A stretch of 64,000 nt of DNA from GCA-2733415 sp965178635 (GTDB lineage: Bacteria; Bacteroidota; Bacteroidia; Flavobacteriales; Flavobacteriaceae). Made by a program: the position numbers and the translations under genes. Under the pieces are notes generated by a model. That model saw only the letters and a list, made by a program, of their open reading frames with translations. It did no database searches and had not been told where the DNA came from. Of the stretch, positions 25,756 to 33,628 are shown one piece after another. The stretch spans positions 1 to 64,000 of the forward strand of contig CBCXVT010000034.1 in assembly GCA_965178635.1 (NCBI GenBank), read 5' to 3'. The first letter of the stretch is position 1; the number at the start of each line of letters is the position of its first letter.

Positions 25756-26487
25756 TTAAAATTCAGTGTTTTTTTTCCAGTATATATCAACAACATCAAA
25801 AGTCTTAGTTTGTTTATTAAGTTTATATTTTATTGTGTTGCCTTTTAAACAACCTTCTGAATCGTTTTGAGTTAGCCAAGATGATATTTTAATCTCACTT
25901 TTATGACTAAAATCATAGTTGAAGCTTAGAAAATTATCTTCTATTACTTGATGACACTCATTTACGTCGTTCTGTTTTAACAATTTATATCCGGCACCAT
26001 CAAACCAATTGATCATTTTTAAAGGTACAATTTCATTATTTATGAAATTAAATGTTTGTACATCATTACCATCACCCACGATATCATTAGTCACAATAAA
26101 ATAATGATTTTTATTAAATTCATATAACGATAATGTCCACAGCCCATCAACTACCTGAATACTCATAGCATTAGGTTTTATATAGTTAATATTATGATAC
26201 CATTTAGTAGAATCTATTATAAAATTGTTTTGTTCTATACATTTTACAGTTTTCTCCCGATCACTTTTACTCCACTCCCAACTGCTCATTGTTGATTCTG
26301 GAAGTAGTTTTAAAACGGTTAGAAGTTTCTCGTGTTTACTATAATCAATTGCAATTGTATCTCTAAATGCTATATCTTGATCTATTTCTGAAGTTGCGTT
26401 TGAAATTTTAAGTTTTACACTTTCCTTGTTTACATTTTGACTGCAAGAGTTTAAAATAATCAATATTAAAAGATAAATATATTTCAT
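25756..26487 (-). CDS. Putative lipoprotein of unknown function
   Basis: 243 residues with a short type II signal (MKYIYLLILIILNSCSQ, Cys at about 15). The mature part contains SMSSWEWSKSDREKTVKCIEQ-type residues and GLWTLSLYEFNKNHYFIVTND, with strands near the end (EIKISSWLTQNDSEGC, YKLNKQTKTFDVVDIYW). It begins six bases after the previous gene's stop, so it is operonic. No family recognised; the mix of Trp and acidic residues resembles periplasmic beta-sandwich hypotheticals. Confidence 0.6.
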   Translation of the reverse strand: MKYIYLLILIILNSCSQNVNKESVKLKISNATSEIDQDIAFRDTIAIDYSKHEKLLTVLKLLPESTMSSWEWSKSDREKTVKCIEQNNFIIDSTKWYHNINYIKPNAMSIQVVDGLWTLSLYEFNKNHYFIVTNDIVGDGNDVQTFNFINNEIVPLKMINWFDGAGYKLLKQNDVNECHQVIEDNFLSFNYDFSHKSEIKISSWLTQNDSEGCLKGNTIKYKLNKQTKTFDVVDIYWKKNTEF

Positions 26488-26493
26488 TTTTGA

Positions 26494-26946
26494 TTATTTA
26501 GTTTTCTCTTGAAAGCTATACTCTATAACTTTACCATTCAAATGTGTTATACGTCCTACAAGTTGTTTATCTCGAAGTTCTAAAAACAAATACTCTGCAT
26601 ATGTGTGTTTTATTTGTTCAGAGATAAAATCTATTTTTAGTTCTTTATTAGGTAATAATGTCCATTTATAAACTCCTATTTCGTTAACAGATGCTTTACC
26701 ACAGGTAGATAGTTCTTTTTCATACACTTGAACTTCTTGTTTGTCAAACATAAGGACTAAAAATATCTCACTACCTGCACAAGGATTATTGTCTGGTGTT
26801 TCTTCACAAATAGTTGCTACTCTTGCAACAAGCTCTTTATTAAAGTAAGCATTCATTTTTTGTGTATGACATAACGTACTACATGCATTTAGTAACAAAG
26901 CGATTGTAATGTAAATGACAGTCAGTATGTTCTGTTGTGTAATCAT
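26494..26946 (-). CDS. Putative lipoprotein of unknown function
   Basis: 150 residues. The N-terminal hydrophobic stretch ends in the lipobox LLLNACS (Cys about 22). The mature domain has the Cys-containing sequence ATICEETPDNNPCAGSEIFLVLMF and strands KQEVQVYEKELSTCGKASVNEIGVYKWTL, then VGRITHLNGKVIEYSF, a small beta-barrel pattern. It follows the downstream-oriented gene at 26962 by 15 bases and precedes the lipoprotein at 25756-26487 by six. Unknown function. Confidence 0.6.
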   Translation of the reverse strand: MITQQNILTVIYITIALLLNACSTLCHTQKMNAYFNKELVARVATICEETPDNNPCAGSEIFLVLMFDKQEVQVYEKELSTCGKASVNEIGVYKWTLLPNKELKIDFISEQIKHTYAEYLFLELRDKQLVGRITHLNGKVIEYSFQEKTK

Positions 26947-26961
26947 TAATATTTTATAGAT

Positions 26962-27321
26962 TTAACATTCTACCTTACCGGTTATTAAGTTGATAGTTTT
27001 GCTTTTTGCATACCAAACTTGATTGTTTTTCAAGTCCCATTCTATATAAATGCTAAACCAAAGAGTGTTACAATTACTATTGTGACTGCTTTCCCCAATT
27101 ATCTTGCCATTAACATCTTTTAAAATAACGTTAACTGGTGTGCTTTTCCCTCCATCTCCTGGCATGGTAGACTCAAAAAAACTACGATTACTTTTTATTA
27201 CTATTTCATATTTACCATCAGGACTTTTATGTGTCTCTAAAACACATTGTTGATCAAAAATATGTATTGCAATTCCTATAACGAGTATTAGAGCTAGTAC
27301 TATGGATACAGTTTTTTTCAT
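26962..27321 (-). CDS. Small membrane-anchored protein, DUF6201-like
   Basis: 119 residues: one N-terminal transmembrane anchor (MKKTVSIVLALILVIGIAIHIF), then a periplasmic beta-rich domain HKSPDGKYEIVIKSNRSFF, STMPGDGGKSTPVNVILKD, then GKIIGESSHNSN and AKSKTINLITGKVEC. The MPGDGG then Gly-Lys-Ile-Ile-Gly then INL-TG series resembles DUF6201-type proteins, as far as I recall; I am not sure. Such proteins are often found among accessory and immunity genes. Spacing to both neighbours is about 12-15 bases, so it is co-transcribed. Confidence 0.55.
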   Translation of the reverse strand: MKKTVSIVLALILVIGIAIHIFDQQCVLETHKSPDGKYEIVIKSNRSFFESTMPGDGGKSTPVNVILKDVNGKIIGESSHNSNCNTLWFSIYIEWDLKNNQVWYAKSKTINLITGKVEC

Positions 27322-27332
27322 TCTATATCACT

Positions 27333-29030
27333 TTAAGGGCAGGTTGTAACTGGGTTTCCGCACAACCATTCTGACTCTACCCAACCTATAGTACTTCCTC
27401 GTTCTATTCTTACCCAATCAGAACAAATATTGATTATTTTAACGCGCGTTTCTTTCTTAATAGCACTAATAGCTTCATTTGTATTAGGATTATCAAATAC
27501 AGTAATATCTTTAGTAATTGATGCACCAATAACAGAATTATGAATCCACCCATATCCGTTTGGTATTTTAATGACACCAGCATCTACTTCCACTAATTTA
27601 GTAACTTTTAACCAGTCTTCACTCACTTCGCTAACAGTTACAGTGTATTCTCCTTGTTTATCAATATTTAATAGCACTTCTCCGTTTGGCTTATTTCGTA
27701 TATCTGCAATATCTACATTAGAATGATCAATATATAGCTCTAATGGTGTAAACTTACAGATTGCATTGTTATAGGATTCTCCATTAAATTTCAACCAATT
27801 TGTTTCAGCAGTAATTTTATCTTTAGAATCACAATCTCCATTTTCATCTACATATGCTTCACTTTCTGTAATCTTACTCTTAACTATAATATCAAAATAT
27901 CCATTTGTTGCTTTTCTAGAGATTATGAGTGTGTTTTTAACATCTTTAAACTCTCCCGCACAATTTGTATCCCACTCACCATAATTATTCATGACATCAT
28001 AATGTCGTAAAACTCGCTTTATACCATTTGTAGACTTTACAAATAGTGATATTGTTTTATTACCGTATGGATTTGGTCTAGACATACCGTAATGATATAC
28101 TACAATTCCAAATGCTCTTGTATTTTCATTAAGTTGATAGGGTGCCGTATCAATAGTAATTTCTGAGAGCATTATTGCGTCTGACTCCCATCCGTTTGTT
28201 TTCGAACTCTCAAAATATTTATGAGTAATTTTATTTGTATTACTATCAACTAATAGAATATAACTATTTAATTCAAATCCATTGTCGTCATACTCCCCTA
28301 CTATTTCTGGTATTACAACAATTGTCTCATCTGGATTATGAGGTTGAACTTTAGTTGTTACAAAATCATGGTTAACTTTTAATGGATCTAATTTGAGTTG
28401 TTGAATTACATCACTCACAAGGTTATTTTTTGAAGCTTCAGGTTCTATTTTTCCATTGGATTTTATTGTAAACACTTCTATCGTTTCGCTCTTTTCTTCT
28501 AGATCAGCAATACTTGTAATGGTCAACTTATCTTGTTCTATTTTTGATTCAATTTTAAATATTCCTTCCGCTATCTCATCATAAGAAACAACTTTATAAT
28601 TGATGATATTACCAATTAAACTATAAGTAATCAATACCGTTTCCATTTCATGATCCCCTTTAAGAGTTGTTACTACAATAGTATAAAAATCACTAGAATA
28701 ATTTATTTTATAAGAAGCTATAGCTCTGTAATTATAACCCTGTTTATATAAATTAGGATATACCTCTATTAATTTTAAAGCTTGTACCTCTACGTTATTA
28801 TAATCTCCTTCTTCTATAAAGCTATCAAAATTTGTAGTTTCTTTTATTGGTATTGGTCTAGTTTTAGTGCTATTAATAACATCCTTAAAGTTAATAGAGT
28901 TTTCTATTTTATGAGCAGGTGTTTTTACTTCAATAACTTCTTTTGGTTTTATAATAGTTTCTGTTTTTTCTTGTGTCTTTTTTACACAAGAAATTAATAT
29001 CATAAAAATTAATATTGATAACTTTTTCAT
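27333..29030 (-). CDS. Lipoprotein with C-terminal SH3-like domains
   Basis: 565 residues. Lipobox in MKKLSILIFMILISCVKKTQ (Cys about 15). A linker rich in Lys, Glu and Thr is followed by a large beta-propeller-like or sandwich region (residues about 60-430). The end carries two bacterial SH3-like units: NVDIADIRNKPNGEVLLNIDKQGEY with WLKVTKL, and TVFDNPNTNEAISAIKKETRV with WVRIERGSTIGWVESEWL. SH3b domains usually contact peptidoglycan or peptides in the cell envelope. Its start overlaps the end of the gene at 29027-29593 by four bases (ATGA), showing translational coupling. The family of the central part is unknown. Confidence 0.7.
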   Translation of the reverse strand: MKKLSILIFMILISCVKKTQEKTETIIKPKEVIEVKTPAHKIENSINFKDVINSTKTRPIPIKETTNFDSFIEEGDYNNVEVQALKLIEVYPNLYKQGYNYRAIASYKINYSSDFYTIVVTTLKGDHEMETVLITYSLIGNIINYKVVSYDEIAEGIFKIESKIEQDKLTITSIADLEEKSETIEVFTIKSNGKIEPEASKNNLVSDVIQQLKLDPLKVNHDFVTTKVQPHNPDETIVVIPEIVGEYDDNGFELNSYILLVDSNTNKITHKYFESSKTNGWESDAIMLSEITIDTAPYQLNENTRAFGIVVYHYGMSRPNPYGNKTISLFVKSTNGIKRVLRHYDVMNNYGEWDTNCAGEFKDVKNTLIISRKATNGYFDIIVKSKITESEAYVDENGDCDSKDKITAETNWLKFNGESYNNAICKFTPLELYIDHSNVDIADIRNKPNGEVLLNIDKQGEYTVTVSEVSEDWLKVTKLVEVDAGVIKIPNGYGWIHNSVIGASITKDITVFDNPNTNEAISAIKKETRVKIINICSDWVRIERGSTIGWVESEWLCGNPVTTCP

Positions 29031-29593
29031 TTGTTACAGGAGTTTAATAACGTATCTGTTTTAATACGCTTATCTTCATGGTAATATTCTAATTTCCCAT
29101 AAAAATAAGCGTTATTTTTTTCACATGGCTGCACTGTAAATTCAGCAAGTAAACATTCTGGATAATACTCTAACAATTCAGCTGTCATACCATCTCGTCT
29201 TTCTTTATGCTTTATAAAATAAGCTGTACCGTTCTCTCCCCAATCACCTTTATTATATTTATAAAAACTAAAAGCTGGATATGATTGTATGTCTTTTGTT
29301 ACTTGTTGGTTTATCAGTTGTATTACTTTCTCTCTAATCGCTTTATTAACTGTATTCATATCTTCTGACGGGTTTTTAACTATGTATAAATTAGGGTATA
29401 CTTCAGATTGAATAAATTCCATTTTTACAAAATACTGCTGATAAAGTAGTGTCCCAAAAACAATACAAATTGACGATACTATTATAACAACAATTCGTTC
29501 TCTTTTTTTAAGAGCCCATTTCAAAATTTTAAAAAGTAACCAAAAGATTACACCAATTATTATAACTAATATAAAGGCTATTAATACTCCCAT
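29027..29593 (-). CDS. Two-helix membrane protein of unknown function
   Basis: 188 residues with two transmembrane helices at the N-terminus (GVLIAFILVIIIGVIFWLLF and IVVIIVSSICIVFGTLLY) separated by a short basic loop, and a soluble C-terminal domain containing YPNLYIVKNPSEDMNTVNKAI, KYNKGDWGENGTAYF and YYPECLLAEFTVQPCEKN. The final TGA overlaps the ATG of the SH3 lipoprotein gene. The 'YPNLY' words recur in the next protein (EVYPNLYKQG), hinting at a functional pair; this is speculative. Confidence 0.55.
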   Translation of the reverse strand: MGVLIAFILVIIIGVIFWLLFKILKWALKKRERIVVIIVSSICIVFGTLLYQQYFVKMEFIQSEVYPNLYIVKNPSEDMNTVNKAIREKVIQLINQQVTKDIQSYPAFSFYKYNKGDWGENGTAYFIKHKERRDGMTAELLEYYPECLLAEFTVQPCEKNNAYFYGKLEYYHEDKRIKTDTLLNSCNK

Positions 29594-29594
29594 T

Positions 29595-29729
29595 TTACTT
29601 AAAATAAATGGTTAAATAATAGATTTCATTTTCATCAATTTTTTGGTTATCATTTTTATTGATGTAAATAACCATATAAATGGGCTTATCTATTTCGGAG
29701 AGAGTTATTTCTCTATCCCCGTTATGCAT
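29595..29729 (-). CDS. Short segment (44 residues): small protein or detached C-terminus of the YwqK-like gene
   Basis: ATG 29729 to TAA 29595, beginning MHNGDREITLSEIDKPIY and ending DENEIYYLTIYFK. It starts four bases after the stop of the ORF at 29734-30309 and stops one base before the ATG at 29593. Its frame is open upstream to about 29750 (reads FKLKINKMHNGD). Removing one base from the T5 tract at 29749-29753 (minus-strand sense) would extend the preceding protein into it. I favour a detached C-terminus, but an independent small protein is possible. Confidence 0.4.
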   Translation of the reverse strand: MHNGDREITLSEIDKPIYMVIYINKNDNQKIDENEIYYLTIYFK

Positions 29730-29733
29730 TTTA

Positions 29734-30309
29734 TTAATTTTTAGCTTGAAAAACAGATAACTGATCATTAATTTTTTTAATTGGTTTTAAATTACCCTCT
29801 TTATTAATATCATAATATAACATATTATGGCCGCTATCATCAATAATTAAAACAGAGCTGTTAATTCCTACAGCAAATGTATTTGAGTTACTTAAAATTG
29901 ACCTATTTATTTCACTTATCGGAACTTCTTCTAAAATACTTTCATTATAACTAGCAATAATCTTAACCTCAAATGCAGGGTTACCATTACTCAAACCAGG
30001 TAACGTAATTGTAAATGGTTCATTTTTTAAGGTGATGGTTTGTTGAGTGTTTATTACAGGTTGTTTTGAGTGTTGCTGTACAAAAGTTAGGTATGGTAAA
30101 TTATTTGCTAATAATGGGTATTTATCTACTTGTACTGGATATACTTGTGTAGTTATTATTTCATCAGTTTCTTGGTTATAAAGCGTTTCAAGTTCTAAAT
30201 TTTTAATCAACTTTCGGTTTTTAAATGAATATGTTATACGAGTTTCTCTATCTTCAAAATCGTCTCCAAATGAAACAGTTATTGCTTTTTTTGGAGAATT
30301 AATTTTCAC
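29734..30309 (-). CDS. C-terminal segment of a frame-broken YwqK/MORN-type lipoprotein
   Basis: 191 codons listed from GTG 30309, which is not a convincing start; the frame is open upstream to about 30413 and reads NITGDLSTNTYYLFNDETNK before it. That is the natural continuation of the preceding segment, which ends in DINNDGFNDLSVNY. The segment has beta-strands (ITVSFGDDFEDRETRITYSF, LTFVQQHSKQPVINTQQTITL). One missing base around 30395-30413 separates the two frames. It is therefore probably the C-terminal domain of the gene that begins at 31779. Its own function is unknown. Confidence 0.45.
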   Translation of the reverse strand: MKINSPKKAITVSFGDDFEDRETRITYSFKNRKLIKNLELETLYNQETDEIITTQVYPVQVDKYPLLANNLPYLTFVQQHSKQPVINTQQTITLKNEPFTITLPGLSNGNPAFEVKIIASYNESILEEVPISEINRSILSNSNTFAVGINSSVLIIDDSGHNMLYYDINKEGNLKPIKKINDQLSVFQAKN

Positions 30310-30391
30310 TGTCTTAGCTTCGTCTAATTCTGCAATATGCTCATACTTATTAGTTTCATCATTAAATAGATAATACGTGTTTGTTGATAAA

Positions 30392-30991
30392 TCACCTGTA
30401 ATATTGGTTGTAGTTTACACTTAAGTCATTAAAACCATCATTATTTATATCTTCTAAATAGACAGCGTGAAAACCATTGTTTAAATAATTAAATTGGTCG
30501 GTATCATTTTTTTCAAATTCAAATGTTTTAAGTAACTCATTGTTTTTTGTATTGAATTGCTCAAATTTAGTAATATATGGTTTACCGTTTTTCGATTTTA
30601 CATTTGCTTTTAAAGAATAATGGTTGTCAGGTTCGTCTGCAGAAAAGTTCCCATTATGGTAATAAATAACAGTTTTTGTTTGTACCCCGTTTTTATATGA
30701 CCCTTTTTCTAAAACAACTGATGGGCTTTCATAAATAACATAGTTACCATGTTTATAACCGTTATTATAATTGAATTTAGTTTCTATAGTACCATTATCA
30801 TCAAAATACTCTAATGTTAAACCGTGTTGTTTTCCATCAGCATAGGTTGTAAAACCACTACATTTATGTAATGTTCCATTGTATGGAAGCTCATTGACAA
30901 AATCTAATTCTGCAATTTGCTTACCTTCTTTAAAGGTGATTTCTTTTTGTAAACTACCGTTTTTAAAGTGTTTTATTTTTGAAATCCGCAC
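30392..30991 (-). CDS. Middle segment (MORN/YwqK repeats) of the frame-broken lipoprotein
   Basis: 199 codons from GTG 30991. The residues show MORN/YwqK-type repeats (FKNGSLQKEITFKEGKQIAELD, GTLHKCSGFTTYADGKQHG, FNYNNGYKHGNYVIYE, GSYKNGVQTKTVIYYHNG), then an Asp-rich DINNDGFNDLSVNYN loop like a calcium-binding FG-GAP or XAC2610-type unit. It overlaps the upstream segment by 19 bases in another frame. Adding one A to the A5 tract (30976-30980) merges them as CGFQKIKHFKNG. The piece has no real start of its own. Confidence 0.45.
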   Translation of the reverse strand: MRISKIKHFKNGSLQKEITFKEGKQIAELDFVNELPYNGTLHKCSGFTTYADGKQHGLTLEYFDDNGTIETKFNYNNGYKHGNYVIYESPSVVLEKGSYKNGVQTKTVIYYHNGNFSADEPDNHYSLKANVKSKNGKPYITKFEQFNTKNNELLKTFEFEKNDTDQFNYLNNGFHAVYLEDINNDGFNDLSVNYNQYYR

Positions 30992-31779
30992 ACTTCTTTG
31001 AAAGTAGTTCCATCAAAAGCTTTATTGTCCTTTAACAAAATTTGTGCTACTAACTTTTCTTGCTTATTGTAATATTCTGTGTGGGTTATTTGCCCTTTAT
31101 CATAGGTATGTATTACTTTTACAGAGTTGAAATCATTTCTTCCTCTTTGTTCAAACTCATAAAAAACTACTTCTTTACCGTTCCATTTATCAGATTTCTC
31201 ATTGTAGTATAGACGACCAATAGTATCCCCTACTTTATTAAAATAAAGTGTGAATGAATGCTTATTAGCATACCCAACATTGCTTGTGTGTTGACTTGCA
31301 ATTAATGATGTGTTTGTATAATAATGTTCATAAGTATTTGTACTACGACCATCGCTAGCATTGGCCACATTAGCGGCATTATATAATTCAGAATAAACTA
31401 AATCTTCCTCATTCCACCCAGTTTTTTCTGAGCCTATTGCATTATTCTTTACGATATATTCTCCTATAATTTCACCATTTTTAAAACGCAGTTTACTTTG
31501 GACTTTTCCCGTTTTAAAATACCAAGTTGCATCACCTTCTAATATTGTAGCTATGCTATCAATTGCTTGTCCTTTAAATTGTTTTTCGCCACTTATATAA
31601 TAGTCATTTATGGGCCAAATTCCTTTTGCTACCCTATATGATTTTCTATAATAAACCGCATTCTCTTTTGTAGTATTTTTCCAGTCTGCATCATAGTAAA
31701 TGTTGCTATCTGAACAGGAAAAAAATAACATTATTACAATAAGGAGACTTAATTTATTTATTGTTTTTCTAAATAACAT
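30973..31779 (-). CDS. YwqK-type MORN-repeat lipoprotein, N-terminal segment (frame broken)
   Basis: 268 residues from ATG 31779, with lipobox LLIVIMLFFSCSDSN. The mature part has MORN/YwqK-like repeats (YYISGEKQFKGQAID, GDATWYFKTGKVQSKLRFKNGEIIGEY, SFTLYFNKVGDTIGRLYYNEKS, TYDKGQITHTEYYNKQEK). YwqK relatives are called antitoxins or immunity proteins in several databases, though many are just secreted repeat proteins. The stop at 30973-30975 follows FKEVCGFQK and is created by a one-base loss in an A5 tract; the true protein probably continues to about 29734 or 29595 (about 680-730 residues). Confidence 0.55.
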   Translation of the reverse strand: MLFRKTINKLSLLIVIMLFFSCSDSNIYYDADWKNTTKENAVYYRKSYRVAKGIWPINDYYISGEKQFKGQAIDSIATILEGDATWYFKTGKVQSKLRFKNGEIIGEYIVKNNAIGSEKTGWNEEDLVYSELYNAANVANASDGRSTNTYEHYYTNTSLIASQHTSNVGYANKHSFTLYFNKVGDTIGRLYYNEKSDKWNGKEVVFYEFEQRGRNDFNSVKVIHTYDKGQITHTEYYNKQEKLVAQILLKDNKAFDGTTFKEVCGFQK

Positions 31780-31940
31780 AATTGTTTAGTCTAATACATT
31801 ATGAATAAATGCTACAAATGCAGGAGTAACAAAAAGAACACAAAACTGAGTAAATAGTAATATTTGAGATAGAAATCATAATGATAATTGAAAAACTGTT
31901 ATAGTCAATTCCATTCACCAATTAATAGATCATATATATT

Positions 31941-32219
31941 TTATGAACTAAATTTCGACCTTCTTTTTAAAAAAGGTTTTATAGAAAATACAATTCCTAA
32001 AATTATTAATAAATACATTCCGTAACGAGATATTACATTTCCAACTACAGTTTCTAATAGAACTGGATTATTACTGTTATAATGAATTGTAATTTTATCT
32101 CCTACTTCATGCATATTTCCTATAAAAGGAATTCTAAATAGTTCAGCTGAACCAAATTGTTCTTTGCCATTGTCTAAATTAAATTTAATAATTGCAGAAC
32201 TTCTTAGCCTTTTACCCAC
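31941..32219 (-). CDS. DUF3592-type membrane protein, C-terminal part (frame broken)
   Basis: 92 codons from GTG 32219. The residues match DUF3592: AIIKFNLDNGKEQFGSAELF, EVGDKITIHYNSNNPVLLET and a C-terminal membrane helix YGMYLLIILGIVFSIKPFL. The missing N-terminal half, including a signal segment, is in another frame from ATG 32328 to a stop at 32212 (MNKALLIVLLLLTQFSFSQE, then WVKTKGEITEITLHSG). Removing one G from the GGG at 32215-32217 joins them as HSGKRLRSSAII. The original gene is thus 31941-32328 and its ATG overlaps the TAA of the gene upstream (32328-32714). Confidence 0.6.
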   Translation of the reverse strand: MGKRLRSSAIIKFNLDNGKEQFGSAELFRIPFIGNMHEVGDKITIHYNSNNPVLLETVVGNVISRYGMYLLIILGIVFSIKPFLKRRSKFSS

Positions 32220-32328
32220 TGTGCAAAGTAATTTCAGTGATTTCGCCTTTGGTTTTAACCCAGTTTTCTTCCTGAGAAAATGAAAACTGGGTTAATAACA
32301 AAAGCACTATTAATAGTGCTTTATTCAT
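32212..32328 (-). pseudogene. N-terminal fragment of the DUF3592-type gene (signal segment)
   Basis: 38 codons from ATG 32328 to TAA 32212-32214. A hydrophobic signal (MNKALLIVLLLLTQFSFSQ) is followed by ENWVKTKGEITEITLHSG, the usual first strand of DUF3592. It continues in the next frame in the DUF3592 segment. TAATG overlap with the upstream gene supports this start. Confidence 0.6.
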
Positions 32329-32714
32329 TAAGCAGAAATTTTATGGAACTCTTGCTCCATTTCTTCAAAAGCTTTTTTTTGTGGTGTAGCCAATACAGCT
32401 TGTGTAATGGCACCTGTAATAATTTCAAGAATATTTCGACGAGCTTTTACACTTTTACCAAAATAAGCTTGCATTATTTTATTTGGTATGATATGATTAA
32501 CTTTAACTGTATTATTATCTGTAAAATAAGCTTTTACAGCGTGCATATTACTTTTTTTAAGTACTATACATTGCTCCATTTGTCCATTAGCATCTGTTCT
32601 ATGCTCCCAAATGTCATACTCTTTAGAAGCTTCAAAATTAGAATTGCTTTTTAAAAACTCTTGAAGTGTATCTAAAGTGTTATACTCGTTTTTAATTTTA
32701 ATTGTGTTTTCCAT
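32328..32714 (-). CDS. Cytoplasmic hypothetical protein
   Basis: 128 residues, no signal or membrane segment. It begins MENTIKIKNEYNTLDTLQEF and includes a strand-rich middle (ASKEYDIWEHRTDANGQMEQCIVLKK, HAVKAYFTDNNTVKVNHI), ending in a helical region rich in Lys and Glu. It is the first gene of the minus-strand lipoprotein cluster and overlaps the DUF3592-type gene by one base (TAATG). No known family recognised. The opposite-strand ORF covering it is a shadow. Confidence 0.55.
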   Translation of the reverse strand: MENTIKIKNEYNTLDTLQEFLKSNSNFEASKEYDIWEHRTDANGQMEQCIVLKKSNMHAVKAYFTDNNTVKVNHIIPNKIMQAYFGKSVKARRNILEIITGAITQAVLATPQKKAFEEMEQEFHKISA

Positions 32715-32922
32715 TTATTTGCTTTTTTGTTAGTTTTCAACCAAAATACTGTTTTTTCATTTATAATATGGATATAATTATTATAATTTTAATGATAATT
32801 TATAAATATCCTACCATTTTATTAAATTATCAGAACTAAATAAAAAGGCCGTTTAAAAATATAACACCGTTTCTAAGCATTGCTAATCTTGAAGTTTTAT
32901 TATAAATAACAATTTGAATACA

Positions 32923-32937
32923 CTAGTAATATACTAG
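32923..32937. promoter_or_regulatory. Palindromic operator candidate upstream of Crp/Fnr-type regulator
   Basis: CTAGTA-ATA-TACTAG: 6-bp perfect arms with a 3-base spacer, 46 bases before the GTG start at 32983. It may be an autoregulatory site. The rest of 32715-32982 is AT-rich leader and promoter sequence without a gene. Confidence 0.4.
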
Positions 32938-32982
32938 CTTTAAACCAATTCTTATTATTAACTTCGCAGGATTAATACATAT

Positions 32983-33561
32983 GTGAGAATCTTGGAACAG
33001 ATAAAAGTTTACTTAGATCAAATAGCTACAATTTCTAATGAAGATTGGGAATTTTTTATATCTAAATTACATAGACGAACAATTAAAAAGAAAACAATCT
33101 TTTTAGGGGTAAATGAAATCGAAAACCATATTTCTTTCATTGAAGCAGGTGTTGTTCGATTATTCATTCCAAAAGAAAACCCTGAGAAAGAAATAACCTT
33201 CGGTTTTAGTTTTAAAAACCAATTTATTAGTGCTTATGATTCTTTTCTTACACAAAAACCTTCAGCATACCAATTGCAAGCGCTTACAGAAACTACTATT
33301 TTAAGTATTACATATAGCGATTTACAAGAAGTATACAAAACAACTCAAATAGGAAATCTTATTGGTAGACTAACAGCTGAACGACTCTTCTTACTAAAAT
33401 CTAAACGGGAACAAAACTTACTAAACCTCACTGCTGAAGAGCGTTATATGAAACTATTTAAAGAACGTCCGGAGCTTATCAAAGTTATTCCGTTAAAATA
33501 CATCAGTTCATATATTGGCGTTACAGCACAAGCATTAAGTAGAATTAGAAAACGTTTATAA
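32983..33561 (+). CDS. Crp/Fnr-family transcriptional regulator
   Basis: 192 residues from GTG 32983; no closer ATG exists. A cyclic-nucleotide-binding-like beta-roll spans residues about 25-115 (LHRRTIKKKTIFLGVNEIENHISFIEAGVVRLFI, KEITFGFSFKNQFISAYDSFL), then a long dimer helix (TAERLFLLKSKREQNLLNLTAEERYMKLFKERPEL) and a C-terminal helix-turn-helix (IPLKYISSYIGVTAQALSRIRKRL). No Fe-S Cys cluster is evident, and the ligand is unknown. The adjacent desaturase on the same strand is a candidate target, as membrane-lipid genes often accompany such regulators; this is inference. Confidence 0.9.
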   Translation: MRILEQIKVYLDQIATISNEDWEFFISKLHRRTIKKKTIFLGVNEIENHISFIEAGVVRLFIPKENPEKEITFGFSFKNQFISAYDSFLTQKPSAYQLQALTETTILSITYSDLQEVYKTTQIGNLIGRLTAERLFLLKSKREQNLLNLTAEERYMKLFKERPELIKVIPLKYISSYIGVTAQALSRIRKRL

Positions 33562-33628
33562 AATTAATTTATTGATTTAGGTTCATTGTTTCGCTTGATG
33601 TATCAAATTACCTTTGCTGAAAAAAAAG

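Noticed and set aside
32280..32654. 124-codon plus-strand ORF
   Set aside because: Antisense to the gene at 32328-32714, which has translational coupling to its neighbour. The plus frame is rich in Phe, Ser and Cys as expected for a shadow.
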